From: an uncultured Collinsella sp.
GTDB taxonomy: Bacteria; Actinomycetota; Coriobacteriia; Coriobacteriales; Coriobacteriaceae
NCBI GenBank assembly: GCA_900554585.1
Contig: USHS01000101.1
Location: forward strand, 1-5,695
Direction of reading: 5' to 3'
Length of the DNA: 5,695 nt
Below are positions 1-5,641 of this stretch, in pieces; positions within the stretch are counted from its first letter, which is position 1; each line of letters opens with the position of its first letter. The position numbers and the translations under genes were made by a program. The notes under the pieces were generated by a model that did not search any database, had not been told where the DNA came from, and worked only from the letters and a program-made list of their open reading frames with translations.

Positions 1-13
1 GTATAAGAGACAG
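1..13. other. Probable Nextera/Tn5 mosaic-end adapter remnant
   Basis: The first 13 bases, GTATAAGAGACAG, are identical to the inner 13 bases of the 19-bp Tn5 mosaic end used in tagmentation libraries (AGATGTGTATAAGAGACAG). They sit exactly at the end of the sequence, where untrimmed adapter would be. Read on the minus strand they add Leu-Ser-Leu-Ile to the permease, and those residues should not be trusted. Genuine sequence most likely begins at base 14. The match is seen directly; the library origin is inferred. Confidence 0.88.
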
Positions 14-1189
14 GCTCATGGGAGCGAAGATCACGCCGGACAGGCCAGCCAGAGCATTGGCGGCAGCGTCGAGGACGTAGACGTCGAGGCCGGTGTTAGC
101 CATGAGGACGGAGATACCACGGGCGAGGGCGATGACGAGAACAACGGACATCATGTCGGCAGCGCCGGTGATGAAGGTGTTAACGATCTGCTTCTCGGAC
201 AGGCCACCGATGATACCGATCAGGACGGCCATGAGGAAGAACCAGGTGGAAGCCTCGTCGAAGTACCACTGACCAATGGGCAGGCCGGTGATCAGGGCAG
301 ACCAGCCCTGGACGACGGCGTTACCGTCGGCGTCGTAGACAGCGCCAGCGTCGAAGAAGTTAGCGACGCCCTCGTTGAGGTCGGCCAGCGGAATGAAGCC
401 GACGATCATGACGACGAAGGTGAAGGCAAAGGCGATCAGAACACCCTTCTGACGACCGGTGAGCTTGACCTCATTGTGAACCTCGGAAGCAGCCTTGCCG
501 TGAGCCTCTTCGGCGTCCTTGAGCTCCTGCATCGACAGGATGGTGGAACCCTTGTCAGCCTTGACCTTCTTGGCATAGCTCATGACGAAGAAGATGGACA
601 TGGCAGTGGTCACAATCCACAGGACGGCACCGAGGCCGATGATGATGGACTGGTTGACCTCAATGCCAACGCCGGTCAGAGCGTCGACGGCAGCGCCGAC
701 GGCGAACGGGTTAACCGTGGAGCCCAGGCAGCCGCAGCCAGCGCCGAGCAGGACGGTGGCGGCACCGACCATCGGGTCGAAGCCAGCGGCCATCATGGTA
801 GCGGCAAGCAGGGCGTAGAAGGGAACGGTCTCCTCGCACATACCATAGGTGGTACCACCGAGGGAGAAGATGAGCATCAGCACGGGAATGAGCATGATCT
901 CGTTACCCTTAAGCTTCTGCACCAGGACGGCGATGCCGTTGTCCAGGGCGCCGGTCTCGGTCATCATACCGAGGAAGCCGCCGAGGATCATAACGAAGAG
1001 GCAGACGGGCAGAGCGTCAGCGAAGCCCAGAATCGGGGCTGTGCAGAAATCGCTCAGACGGGCGGCAGTAACCTCGCCGCCGGACGTGCCGGAGACGATA
1101 ACGGTAATCACTGCAACAATTGCCAGCAGAGCAAGAAGAATGGTGAACGATGAAGGCATACCGCGCTTTTTCTTAGCGGTCTCAGTCAT
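14..1189 (-). CDS. YfcC/DcuC-family permease, probable ArcD-type arginine/ornithine exchanger (3' end missing)
   Basis: Integral membrane carrier with 392 residues present. Family members usually run to about 450-500, so the C-terminus is missing at the window edge. A short basic N-terminus (KKKR at 6-9) precedes a membrane segment at about 14-33. Further hydrophobic stretches lie near 57-76, 98-117, 140-168, 180-204, 248-268, 315-330, 346-363 and 376-391. Family-type signatures are the glycine-rich GGTTYGMCEETVPF (111-124), GSTVNPF (156-162) and ALARGI (354-359). A charged loop at 206-247 separates the two halves. Streptococcal ArcD proteins belong to this family, so the position after arcA-arcB makes arginine/ornithine exchange the best guess, but related members carry other substrates. 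ATG at 1189 is preferred because GAAGGGGGG lies 9 nt upstream. An in-frame ATG at 1198 directly abuts that site. A terminator separates the gene from arcB, so it may have its own promoter or depend on read-through. Confidence 0.85.
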
Positions 1190-1198
1190 AGTTCTCAT

Positions 1199-1207
1199 CC
1201 CCCCTTC
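1199..1207 (-). promoter_or_regulatory. Ribosome binding site of the permease gene
   Basis: On the minus strand this reads GAAGGGGGG and ends 9 nt before the ATG at 1189. It touches the alternative in-frame ATG at 1198 with no spacer, so it supports 1189 as the start. Confidence 0.65.
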
Positions 1208-1280
1208 ATAAATCATTTACTGATCTCGCCCGAAGTGGCTCTTCCGTGCCGTGCCTGCCGCTTGATGCGAGATTTTTACC

Positions 1281-1322
1281 AGATAAAACCGCTCGGGGTG
1301 TGCTGTAATACACCCCGAGCGG
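1281..1322 (-). terminator. Rho-independent terminator after arcB
   Basis: A perfect 13-bp GC-rich stem (1289-1301 with 1310-1322) closes an 8-nt loop. On the minus strand it is followed by TTTTATCT. It begins 14 nt after the arcB stop codon, so it ends the arcA-arcB transcript. The permease start lies about 90 nt beyond the hairpin. Complete termination would require a separate promoter for the permease; partial termination would lower its expression relative to arcA and arcB. Confidence 0.85.
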
Positions 1323-1336
1323 GATGCTAGATGCTC

Positions 1337-2332
1337 TTACTTGAGCGTGGCGTACATGACAGCCTTAATGGTGTGCATGCGGTTCTCGGCCTCGTCGAAG
1401 ACCTTGGAAGCGGGGCTCTCGAAGACCTCGTCGGTGACCTCCTGCTCGGTGATGCCGAACTGCTCGCACTTCTCGGCGCCAATCGTGGTGTTGGTGTCGT
1501 GGAAGCTGGGCAGGCAGTGCAGGAAGATGGCACCCGGGTTGGCCATAGCCATGACCTCGGAGGTGACACGATACGGGGTGAGCTGAGCGATGCGCTCGGC
1601 CCAGACCTCGTCAGGCTCGCCCATGGAGACCCACACGTCGGTGTAGATAACGTCGGCACCGGTGACGCCGTCCTTGACGTCGGTGGTCAGCTTGATGGTG
1701 CAGCCGTTGGCCTCGGCGATGGGCTTGCAGGCCTCGATGACGTCGTCAGCGGGCATGCACTCCTCGGGGCCGCAGGCCACGAAGTTCATGCCAAGCTTGG
1801 AGCAGACAACCATGAGGGAGCGAGCAACGTTGTTCTTGCAGTCGCCCATGAAGACGAGGGTCTTGCCCTTGATGTCGTAGTTGAAGTTCTCCTGGACGGT
1901 CAGGATGTCGGCGAGCATCTGGGTGGGATGCCACTCAGTGGTCAGGCCGTTCCACACGGGCACGCCGGACTTAGCAGCGAGCTCCTCGACATCGTCCTGG
2001 GCAAAGCCACGGAACTCGATGCCGTCATACATGCGGCCGAGAACGCGGGCGGTGTCCTCGATGGACTCCTTCTTGCCCATCTGCGACGAACCCGGATCGA
2101 GGTAGGTGACACCCATGCCCAGATCCATGCCGCCGACCTCGAAGGCGCAGCGGGTACGAGTGGAGGTCTTCTGGAAGAGCAGAACGATGTTCTTGCCCTC
2201 GAGATAGCGGTGCGGAACGCCAGCGCGCTTCATGTCCTTGAAGTTCTTGGAGAGCTTGAGCAGGTACTCGATCTCCTCGGTGGTGAGGTCGAGGAGCTTG
2301 AGGAAGCTACGGCCGGAGAGGTTAACACCCAT
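1337..2332 (-). CDS. arcB: Ornithine carbamoyltransferase, catabolic (ADI pathway)
   Basis: Cytoplasmic enzyme of 331 residues, the usual family length. In this pathway it runs in the phosphorolytic direction, turning citrulline and phosphate into ornithine and carbamoyl phosphate. The carbamoyl-phosphate site is complete: KTSTRTR (55-61), FRG (107-109) and HPTQ (135-138). The ornithine domain has DVWVSMGE (232-239), and HCLP (272-275) is the C-terminal catalytic motif. ATG at 2332 is supported by GAAAGGA ending 8 nt upstream. The gene lies 106 nt after arcA in the same direction and is probably cotranscribed with it. A terminator follows immediately. Sequence alone does not separate catabolic from anabolic enzymes; the catabolic call rests on linkage to arginine deiminase. 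Confidence 0.96.
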   Translation of the reverse strand: MGVNLSGRSFLKLLDLTTEEIEYLLKLSKNFKDMKRAGVPHRYLEGKNIVLLFQKTSTRTRCAFEVGGMDLGMGVTYLDPGSSQMGKKESIEDTARVLGRMYDGIEFRGFAQDDVEELAAKSGVPVWNGLTTEWHPTQMLADILTVQENFNYDIKGKTLVFMGDCKNNVARSLMVVCSKLGMNFVACGPEECMPADDVIEACKPIAEANGCTIKLTTDVKDGVTGADVIYTDVWVSMGEPDEVWAERIAQLTPYRVTSEVMAMANPGAIFLHCLPSFHDTNTTIGAEKCEQFGITEQEVTDEVFESPASKVFDEAENRMHTIKAVMYATLK

Positions 2333-2340
2333 GGTTCGTT

Positions 2341-2347
2341 TCCTTTC
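2341..2347 (-). promoter_or_regulatory. Ribosome binding site of arcB
   Basis: The minus strand reads GAAAGGA, ending 8 nt before the arcB ATG. Spacing and sequence fit a normal Shine-Dalgarno site and support the chosen start. Confidence 0.65.
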
Positions 2348-2378
2348 GAAGAAATGAATTACGTAAGTAATTAGTGTT

Positions 2379-2426
2379 GCCCGTTTGACGGGCGAAACCG
2401 GTGCGGTTGTAGGGGGACCGCACCGG
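2379..2426 (-). other. Intercistronic hairpins between arcA and arcB
   Basis: Two stem-loops follow the arcA stop. The first is a perfect 10-bp stem (2398-2407 with 2417-2426, 9-nt loop), beginning 12 nt after the stop codon. On the minus strand only TTT follows it. The second is a 6-bp GCCCGT/ACGGGC stem (2379-2384 with 2388-2393). Without a longer T-run this is more likely a partial terminator or an mRNA-stability element that tunes arcA relative to arcB than a full stop. The structures are seen directly; the role is inferred. Confidence 0.55.
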
Positions 2427-2438
2427 AAACGGAAAGAC

Positions 2439-3680
2439 TTAGAGGTCCTCGCGCCAGAAGGGCATGCTCATGCAGCGCGGGCCGCCGCGGCCGCGGGAGA
2501 GCTCGGCGGAGGGCACGACGAGAAGGTCCAGGCCCTCCTTGTACAGCACGTCGTTGGTGACGGTGTTGCGGGCGTAGACGCAGATCTTGCCGGGCTCGAC
2601 GCACAGGGTGTTGGAGCCGTCGTTCCACTGCTCGCGGGAGGCCGCGATCGGGTCGCCGCCGCCGCAGGGGATCAGCTTGACCTGGTCGACGCCGGTGGCG
2701 TCCTCCAGGACGTGCTCGAGGGTGTCCTCGATCAGGCGGATGTTCACGTCGCCCGGGTTCTTGCCGGCGGTCAGCTCGTAGACGCGCAGGGTGCCCATGA
2801 TGGCGGGGTGGATCGTGAACTTATCGACGTCGATCTGGGTGAAGACCGTGTCGAGGTGCATGAAGGCGCGCGAGACCGGGATGTCGAAGGCAAGGATGCG
2901 CTCGACCTTGGAGTCGGAGTTCCAGAAGATGTTCTGGGCCATGATGTCGATAGCGGCGGCCTGGGTGCGCTGGGAGATGCCGACGGCGAGGGTCTTCTCG
3001 TTGATGTTCAGCACGTCGCCGCCCTCGGTGTGGAACTGGCAGTCGCGGCGGAAGTACAGGGAGACGTCCTTGTAGTCGGGGTGGTACTTGAAGATGTACT
3101 TGCCGTACAGGGTCTCGCGGTTGCGGGTGACCGAGTACATGCGGTTGAGGTTGACGCCCTCGCCGACGACCGCGAACGGGTCGCGGGTGAAGTAGAGGTT
3201 GGGCATCGGGTCGATGATCAGGTCGGACTCGGACTCGGAGTTGACCAGGGAGTCGAGGGTCGTGGACGCCGTGAGGGGCATGTCGATCTCGGCCTTGGTC
3301 ATGCCGGCCATGGTCTTCTTGACGAACTCGAGGTTGTCCTCGATGGAGTCCAGCTTCTCGCGGACGATCTGCGGCATGTGCTGGCCGCGGATGCCGGCCT
3401 CGGCGATGTACTGGTCGGTGAACTCGGCGCGGGCGCCGGGGACCTGGTCGAACACCTCGGCGACGAGGTTCTCGAGGTAGAGCACCTCGACGCCCTGGTC
3501 CCTCAGGATCTGGGCGAAGGTGTCGTGCTCCTGCTGTGCGACCTCCAGGAACGGGACGTCGTCGAACAGGAGTCGCTCGAGCTCGTCGGGCGGCAGGTTG
3601 AGGAGCTCGTCGCCGGGACGGTGCAGGCAGACCTTCCTGAGCTTGCCGATCTCGGAAGGCACGTGCAGACCTTTCGTCAT
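2439..3680 (-). CDS. arcA: Arginine deiminase
   Basis: Cytoplasmic enzyme that hydrolyses L-arginine to L-citrulline and ammonia, the first step of the ADI pathway. Its 413 residues match the usual length of about 405-420. The guanidine-modifying fold is intact: FTRDPF with Asp167, HTEGGD (217-222) with Glu219, MHLDT with His275 and Asp277, GGGDP (340-344), and [12 protein letters not shown] with the nucleophile Cys403. These correspond to Asp166, Glu224, His278, Asp280 and Cys406 of the Pseudomonas enzyme. The N-terminus ([18 protein letters not shown]) matches the family start, supporting ATG at 3680. Third positions are more uniformly G/C than in the flanking genes, consistent with high expression or a different history. 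The last 17 codons recur exactly at the right end of the window. Catalytic residues are complete, so an active enzyme is expected. Confidence 0.98.
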   Translation of the reverse strand: MTKGLHVPSEIGKLRKVCLHRPGDELLNLPPDELERLLFDDVPFLEVAQQEHDTFAQILRDQGVEVLYLENLVAEVFDQVPGARAEFTDQYIAEAGIRGQHMPQIVREKLDSIEDNLEFVKKTMAGMTKAEIDMPLTASTTLDSLVNSESESDLIIDPMPNLYFTRDPFAVVGEGVNLNRMYSVTRNRETLYGKYIFKYHPDYKDVSLYFRRDCQFHTEGGDVLNINEKTLAVGISQRTQAAAIDIMAQNIFWNSDSKVERILAFDIPVSRAFMHLDTVFTQIDVDKFTIHPAIMGTLRVYELTAGKNPGDVNIRLIEDTLEHVLEDATGVDQVKLIPCGGGDPIAASREQWNDGSNTLCVEPGKICVYARNTVTNDVLYKEGLDLLVVPSAELSRGRGGPRCMSMPFWREDL

Positions 3681-3682
3681 GG

Positions 3683-3695
3683 CCTCCTACCTTTC
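3683..3695 (-). promoter_or_regulatory. Ribosome binding site region of arcA
   Basis: The minus strand carries GAAAGG (3690-3695) with 9 nt before the ATG, and a stronger AGGAGG (3683-3688) only 2 nt before it. The strong site is unusually close, so GAAAGG may be the working one. Three GGCC tetramers (3681-3684, 3701-3704, 3710-3713) could pair with one another around the start. The family-conserved N-terminus still favours this ATG. Confidence 0.5.
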
Positions 3696-3759
3696 TTTCG
3701 GGCCTTACTGGCCGATTCGTTAGCGCCCCTCCGTGTGAGGCGTTATTGCTGACGACATA

Positions 3760-3788
3760 TTTATATCCAAAATCAGTCCATACTTCCA
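3760..3788 (-). promoter_or_regulatory. Candidate arcA promoter
   Basis: On the minus strand TGGAAG (3783-3788) and TATAAA (3760-3765) are separated by 17 nt. The -10 element is a good match to TATAAT and the -35 is weak, as expected for an activator-dependent promoter. It would give a leader of about 70 nt. A second TATAAA lies at 3806-3811 without a recognisable -35. In AT-rich sequence such matches can arise by chance. Confidence 0.35.
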
Positions 3789-3798
3789 CCTTGCCCCC

Positions 3799-3825
3799 GA
3801 ACGGTTTTATATGAGGGGTGAACGG
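3799..3825 (+). repeat. Paired GAACGG direct repeats (promoter-proximal pair)
   Basis: GAACGG occurs at 3799-3804 and 3820-3825 on the plus strand, 21 nt apart start to start. A TATAAA box read on the minus strand (3806-3811) lies between them. A related pair in the opposite orientation, with the same spacing, sits at 4054-4085. The 21-nt register, about two helical turns, suggests a regulator bound to one face of the DNA. The repeats are seen directly; the regulator is unknown. Confidence 0.45.
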
Positions 3826-3964
3826 CATACACATATACTTCACGCATGGCACACTTTGATTTAATAAAGTTTATTTACGTGCTTAAACGCTTTTTTAACC
3901 GATAAATCAATTGAAACTAATCTTTGTTAAACCACCCTCAAATTGCATATTTCACGCAACGATA

Positions 3965-4037
3965 TGAATAGAATTCGCAATTCTCGCTGTGTCTCAACCA
4001 TTTTGATTTTTATTCAGAAAAAAGTGCGTCCTATTCA
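3965..4037. promoter_or_regulatory. Cluster of ARG-box-like half-sites
   Basis: TGAATA occurs at 3965-3970, and TATTCA at 4011-4016 and 4032-4037, the last two 21 nt apart. These match halves of the ArgR/AhrC operator (TGAAT...ATTCA). The stretch from 3963 to 3974 (TATGAATAGAAT) resembles the left half of a full box with an imperfect right half. ArgR-family proteins commonly control ADI operons, so the site is plausible, but AT-rich spacers produce such half-sites by chance. Confidence 0.3.
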
Positions 4038-4053
4038 TTTTTGACAAACAGAT

Positions 4054-4085
4054 TACCGTTTACCAGACGTTGGATACCGTTCACC
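4054..4085 (-). repeat. Paired TACCGTTYACC direct repeats (distal pair)
   Basis: TACCGTTTACC (4054-4064) and TACCGTTCACC (4075-4085) match at 10 of 11 bases and start 21 nt apart. On the minus strand they read GGTAAACGGTA and GGTGAACGGTA, inverted relative to the GAACGG pair at 3799-3825. They lie about 400 nt upstream of the arcA start and downstream of the arcT terminator, so arcA is the more likely target. Confidence 0.5.
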
Positions 4086-4161
4086 GGAAGCTCAGTATAA
4101 GGCCCATCGAATACCCGATCGATCTTGCGTCTCCATTTGTAACAACTTGACTTTTTCGGCA

Positions 4162-4203
4162 GCAAAGACAAACAGACCCGTTCCCCAAAAGGGAGCGGGT
4201 CTG
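4162..4203 (-). terminator. Rho-independent terminator after the aminotransferase gene
   Basis: A 13-bp stem with one mismatch on the minus strand (4173-4185 with 4191-4203) closes a 5-nt loop. The T-rich minus-strand run TTTGTCTTT follows it. It lies about 55 nt after the aminotransferase stop codon and separates that gene from the arcA promoter region, making the two independent transcription units. Confidence 0.75.
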
Positions 4204-4257
4204 CATTCGGTACACCTAGGGTCCAGCAAGGTTTAGGCCTTCGAGAACCTCAAGGGA

Positions 4258-5382
4258 CTAGCGATCGAGCTCGGCCAGTGCCTCGCCCAGAAGCCTCAAG
4301 CCCTCGCGAAGAACATCTTCGCTCGCGCAGTAGCCCAGGCGCGCTCCGCAGGGAAGCTCAAAACGGCTACCGGGGACCAACAGCACTCCCCTCTCTGACA
4401 GCAGGCGCTTGCAGAACTCCTCGTCATCCTCGGGAATATCCAGCTGGATAAACGAGGTTGACACGCCCTGTGGGGCCGTCCAGGAAACGCGATGTTGCGT
4501 GTCGATCCAAGCTTGTGCGATATCGCGGTTACCAAACACGATCTTGCGGTTGCGCTCGAGAATCTTGTCCTTGTGCTCGAGCACGTAGGTCGCCAAAGCA
4601 TCGTTAAACACGCCACCGCAGATCATGGTGTAGTCGCGGTAGGTGCGGATGCGGTTGGACACCTCTTCGTCGGCCACGACCCAGCCCACGCGGGCCGCGG
4701 GCGTCGAATAGGTCTTGGACACCGAGTTGGTGACAATGGCCCTCTCGTACACGTCTGCCATCGACATAAAGGACTCGGTGTTCTCGAGCGGCAGATACAC
4801 CTCGTCGCACAGCACGTAGGCGCCCACCGAGCGGGCAATCTCGGCAATCTGCCCGAGCATATCGGCATTTAGCACCGTACCGATGGGGTTCGATGCGTTG
4901 TTGATGCAGATAAGCTTGGTGTTGGGGCGAACGAGGCGCTTGAGCTGTTCGATATCGGGTTTCCATCCGAGCTCCTCGCGAAGCTCCCAATACTCGACCT
5001 CGGCACCGAGCGTACGCGGAATCTCATAGAGCGGCGCATAGGTAGGCCACTCGGCAATCACATGATCGCCGGGCTCGACAACGGCCATGACGGCGTTGAG
5101 GTTGGCACCCGTGCACCCATTGGTCTGCAGAATGTGATCGGGATTGACCTCGCGACGATACAGCTTGGCGACCTCGGTCTTAAAGTCGGGCGAGCCCTCG
5201 ATCCAGCCGTAATTCATCTTCTCGCGATCCAGGCGCTCGTAGAACGTGGCGCCGTCCTGCTCGTCAAGCGCTCGAAGCTCGCCCATGGTCAGCGATGAGA
5301 CCGTCGACTGGGCAATGTCCCACGTAGCGCTCTTCTCCCAAAGGTTGAGCCATTTCTCAACGCCAATTGTCTTGATATCCAT
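4258..5382 (-). CDS. arcT: Class I/II PLP-dependent aminotransferase, ArcT-like
   Basis: Cytoplasmic fold-type I aminotransferase of 374 residues. Landmarks in order are TGANL (91-95) at the phosphate site, NNASNPIG (161-168) with Asn165, LCDEVY (191-196) with Asp193 and Tyr196, SVSKTYSTPAARVGW (220-234) with the Schiff-base Lys223 and phosphate-binding Arg231, and ARLGY (347-351) with Arg348, the usual substrate-carboxylate arginine. ATG at 5382 is chosen over an in-frame ATG at 5424 because TTGGAG lies 7 nt upstream of it and the 14 extra residues look unlike the family. A putative transaminase gene named arcT lies within the ADI operon of Lactobacillus sakei, and its position here beside arcA suggests the same role. 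The N-terminal GELRALD region also recalls capreomycidine synthase-like enzymes. The amino donor is unknown; arginine, citrulline or ornithine are only guesses. Confidence 0.9.
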   Translation of the reverse strand: MDIKTIGVEKWLNLWEKSATWDIAQSTVSSLTMGELRALDEQDGATFYERLDREKMNYGWIEGSPDFKTEVAKLYRREVNPDHILQTNGCTGANLNAVMAVVEPGDHVIAEWPTYAPLYEIPRTLGAEVEYWELREELGWKPDIEQLKRLVRPNTKLICINNASNPIGTVLNADMLGQIAEIARSVGAYVLCDEVYLPLENTESFMSMADVYERAIVTNSVSKTYSTPAARVGWVVADEEVSNRIRTYRDYTMICGGVFNDALATYVLEHKDKILERNRKIVFGNRDIAQAWIDTQHRVSWTAPQGVSTSFIQLDIPEDDEEFCKRLLSERGVLLVPGSRFELPCGARLGYCASEDVLREGLRLLGEALAELDR

Positions 5383-5389
5383 GACTAAG

Positions 5390-5395
5390 CTCCAA
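5390..5395 (-). promoter_or_regulatory. Ribosome binding site deciding the aminotransferase start
   Basis: The minus strand reads TTGGAG with 7 nt to the ATG at 5382. No comparable site precedes the upstream in-frame ATG at 5424, so the shorter protein is preferred. Confidence 0.65.
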
Positions 5396-5398
5396 TCA

Positions 5399-5481
5399 CT
5401 AGAACACGAGGATGATGCCGGCAAAGGTCATGGGAATCGAGATGATGCCCAAAAGGCAAAGAAGCCGACACCGTTGGGGTA
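5399..5481 (-). pseudogene. Possible remnant of a membrane-protein C-terminus
   Basis: From 5481 the minus strand encodes YPNGVGFFAFW. In the frame one base away, the adjoining stretch encodes LGIISIPMTFAGIILVF and then TAG at 5399-5401. Joined by a single frameshift near TTTTGGG, these would make a 27-residue hydrophobic tail typical of a transporter end. It lies just before the aminotransferase. No upstream body of such a gene is present, because a hairpin and the arcA-like end lie beyond it. I do not recognise the family, and it may be chance. Confidence 0.25.
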
Positions 5482-5523
5482 TCAACGTGACCGCCTCTAG
5501 ACATAATGGACACCTTATCTGAT

Positions 5524-5534
5524 GCTAATTTAGC
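5524..5534. promoter_or_regulatory. Small perfect dyad upstream of the aminotransferase gene
   Basis: GCTAA-T-TTAGC is an 11-bp inverted repeat with a single central base, in an AT-rich patch between the 5547-5581 hairpin and the aminotransferase. On the minus strand TTGTCT (5539-5544) precedes it, a possible weak -35. It could be an operator, but the size allows chance. Confidence 0.25.
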
Positions 5535-5537
5535 TTA

Positions 5538-5581
5538 TTAGACAAGAATGGGGCGGTGCGAAAAACCCGCACCGCCCCATT
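5538..5581 (-). terminator. Strong hairpin, probable terminator of the upstream arcA-like gene
   Basis: A perfect 14-bp stem (5547-5560 with 5568-5581) closes a 7-nt loop that reads GGTTTTT on the minus strand. It follows the arcA-like stop codon by about 60 nt. The trailing minus-strand sequence CTTGTCTAA is only moderately T-rich, so termination may be incomplete. The stem shares GGTGCGG/CCGCACC with the hairpin after arcA at 2398-2426. Confidence 0.65.
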
Positions 5582-5586
5582 GGGAG

Positions 5587-5608
5587 ACATCTAATGGCAG
5601 CTAGATGT
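5587..5608. repeat. Short inverted repeat
   Basis: ACATCTA (5587-5593) pairs with TAGATGT (5602-5608) across an 8-nt loop, between the arcA-like stop and the strong hairpin. On the plus strand TTGTATT follows. The role is unknown; it may be part of the same 3' untranslated structure. Confidence 0.35.
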
Positions 5609-5641
5609 TTGTATTAAGACCCGTACGGATCTTTGAAAACC

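Larger units (their letters stand above)
3681..4257. other. 577-nt AT-rich regulatory spacer upstream of arcA, no gene seen
   Basis: Neither strand shows a convincing gene here. The part from about 3841 to 4050 is strongly AT-rich compared with the coding regions. A minus-strand frame beginning at 3852 runs on into arcA out of frame and is treated as a shadow. The spacer contains the arcT terminator, ARG-box-like half-sites, four copies of a GAACGG-type motif in two pairs, and weak promoter-like sequences, each listed separately. Its length and composition fit the control region of an inducible catabolic operon. Confidence 0.7.

Noticed and set aside
1..20. Mosaic-end match read as a natural Tn5-type transposon terminus
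   Set aside because: There is no transposase, no opposite end and no target duplication. The match stops exactly at the sequence edge, which fits library adapter better.
476..1153. Plus-strand open frames opposite the permease
   Set aside because: The minus strand encodes a continuous membrane carrier with family motifs. The plus-strand products are rich in Gly, Asp, His and Gln and look like antisense shadows.
1331..2374. Plus-strand open frame of 347 codons opposite arcB
   Set aside because: Same mirror effect. Composition is skewed to Gly, Leu, Asp, Val and Glu, no motif is visible, and arcB on the other strand is complete.
2385..3752. Long plus-strand open frame of 455 codons opposite arcA
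   Set aside because: It is a mirror frame produced by the strong G/C third-position bias of arcA. The product is a low-complexity run of Val, Leu, Gly, Asp and Glu with no recognisable domain, while the minus strand carries a fully conserved arginine deiminase.
2821..3852. Minus-strand frame of 343 codons beginning upstream of arcA
   Set aside because: It overlaps arcA out of frame, and most of its product is Arg, Pro and His-rich, typical of a shifted frame in GC-rich coding DNA. The short part before arcA has no recognisable features.
4041..4069. TTGACA on the plus strand as a promoter
   Set aside because: The -35 match is perfect, but no acceptable -10 lies 16-18 nt downstream and there is no plus-strand gene to serve.
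3681..4257. CRISPR array, tRNA or riboswitch in the long AT-rich spacer
   Set aside because: The repeats are short and only four, no tRNA-like cloverleaf is apparent, and I see no conserved aptamer core.
5385..5504. 39-codon minus-strand open frame ending just before the aminotransferase
   Set aside because: It begins at an ATG with a weak AAGG upstream, but the peptide is His and Arg-rich without pattern. The neighbouring frames look more coding-like, and nothing supports translation.
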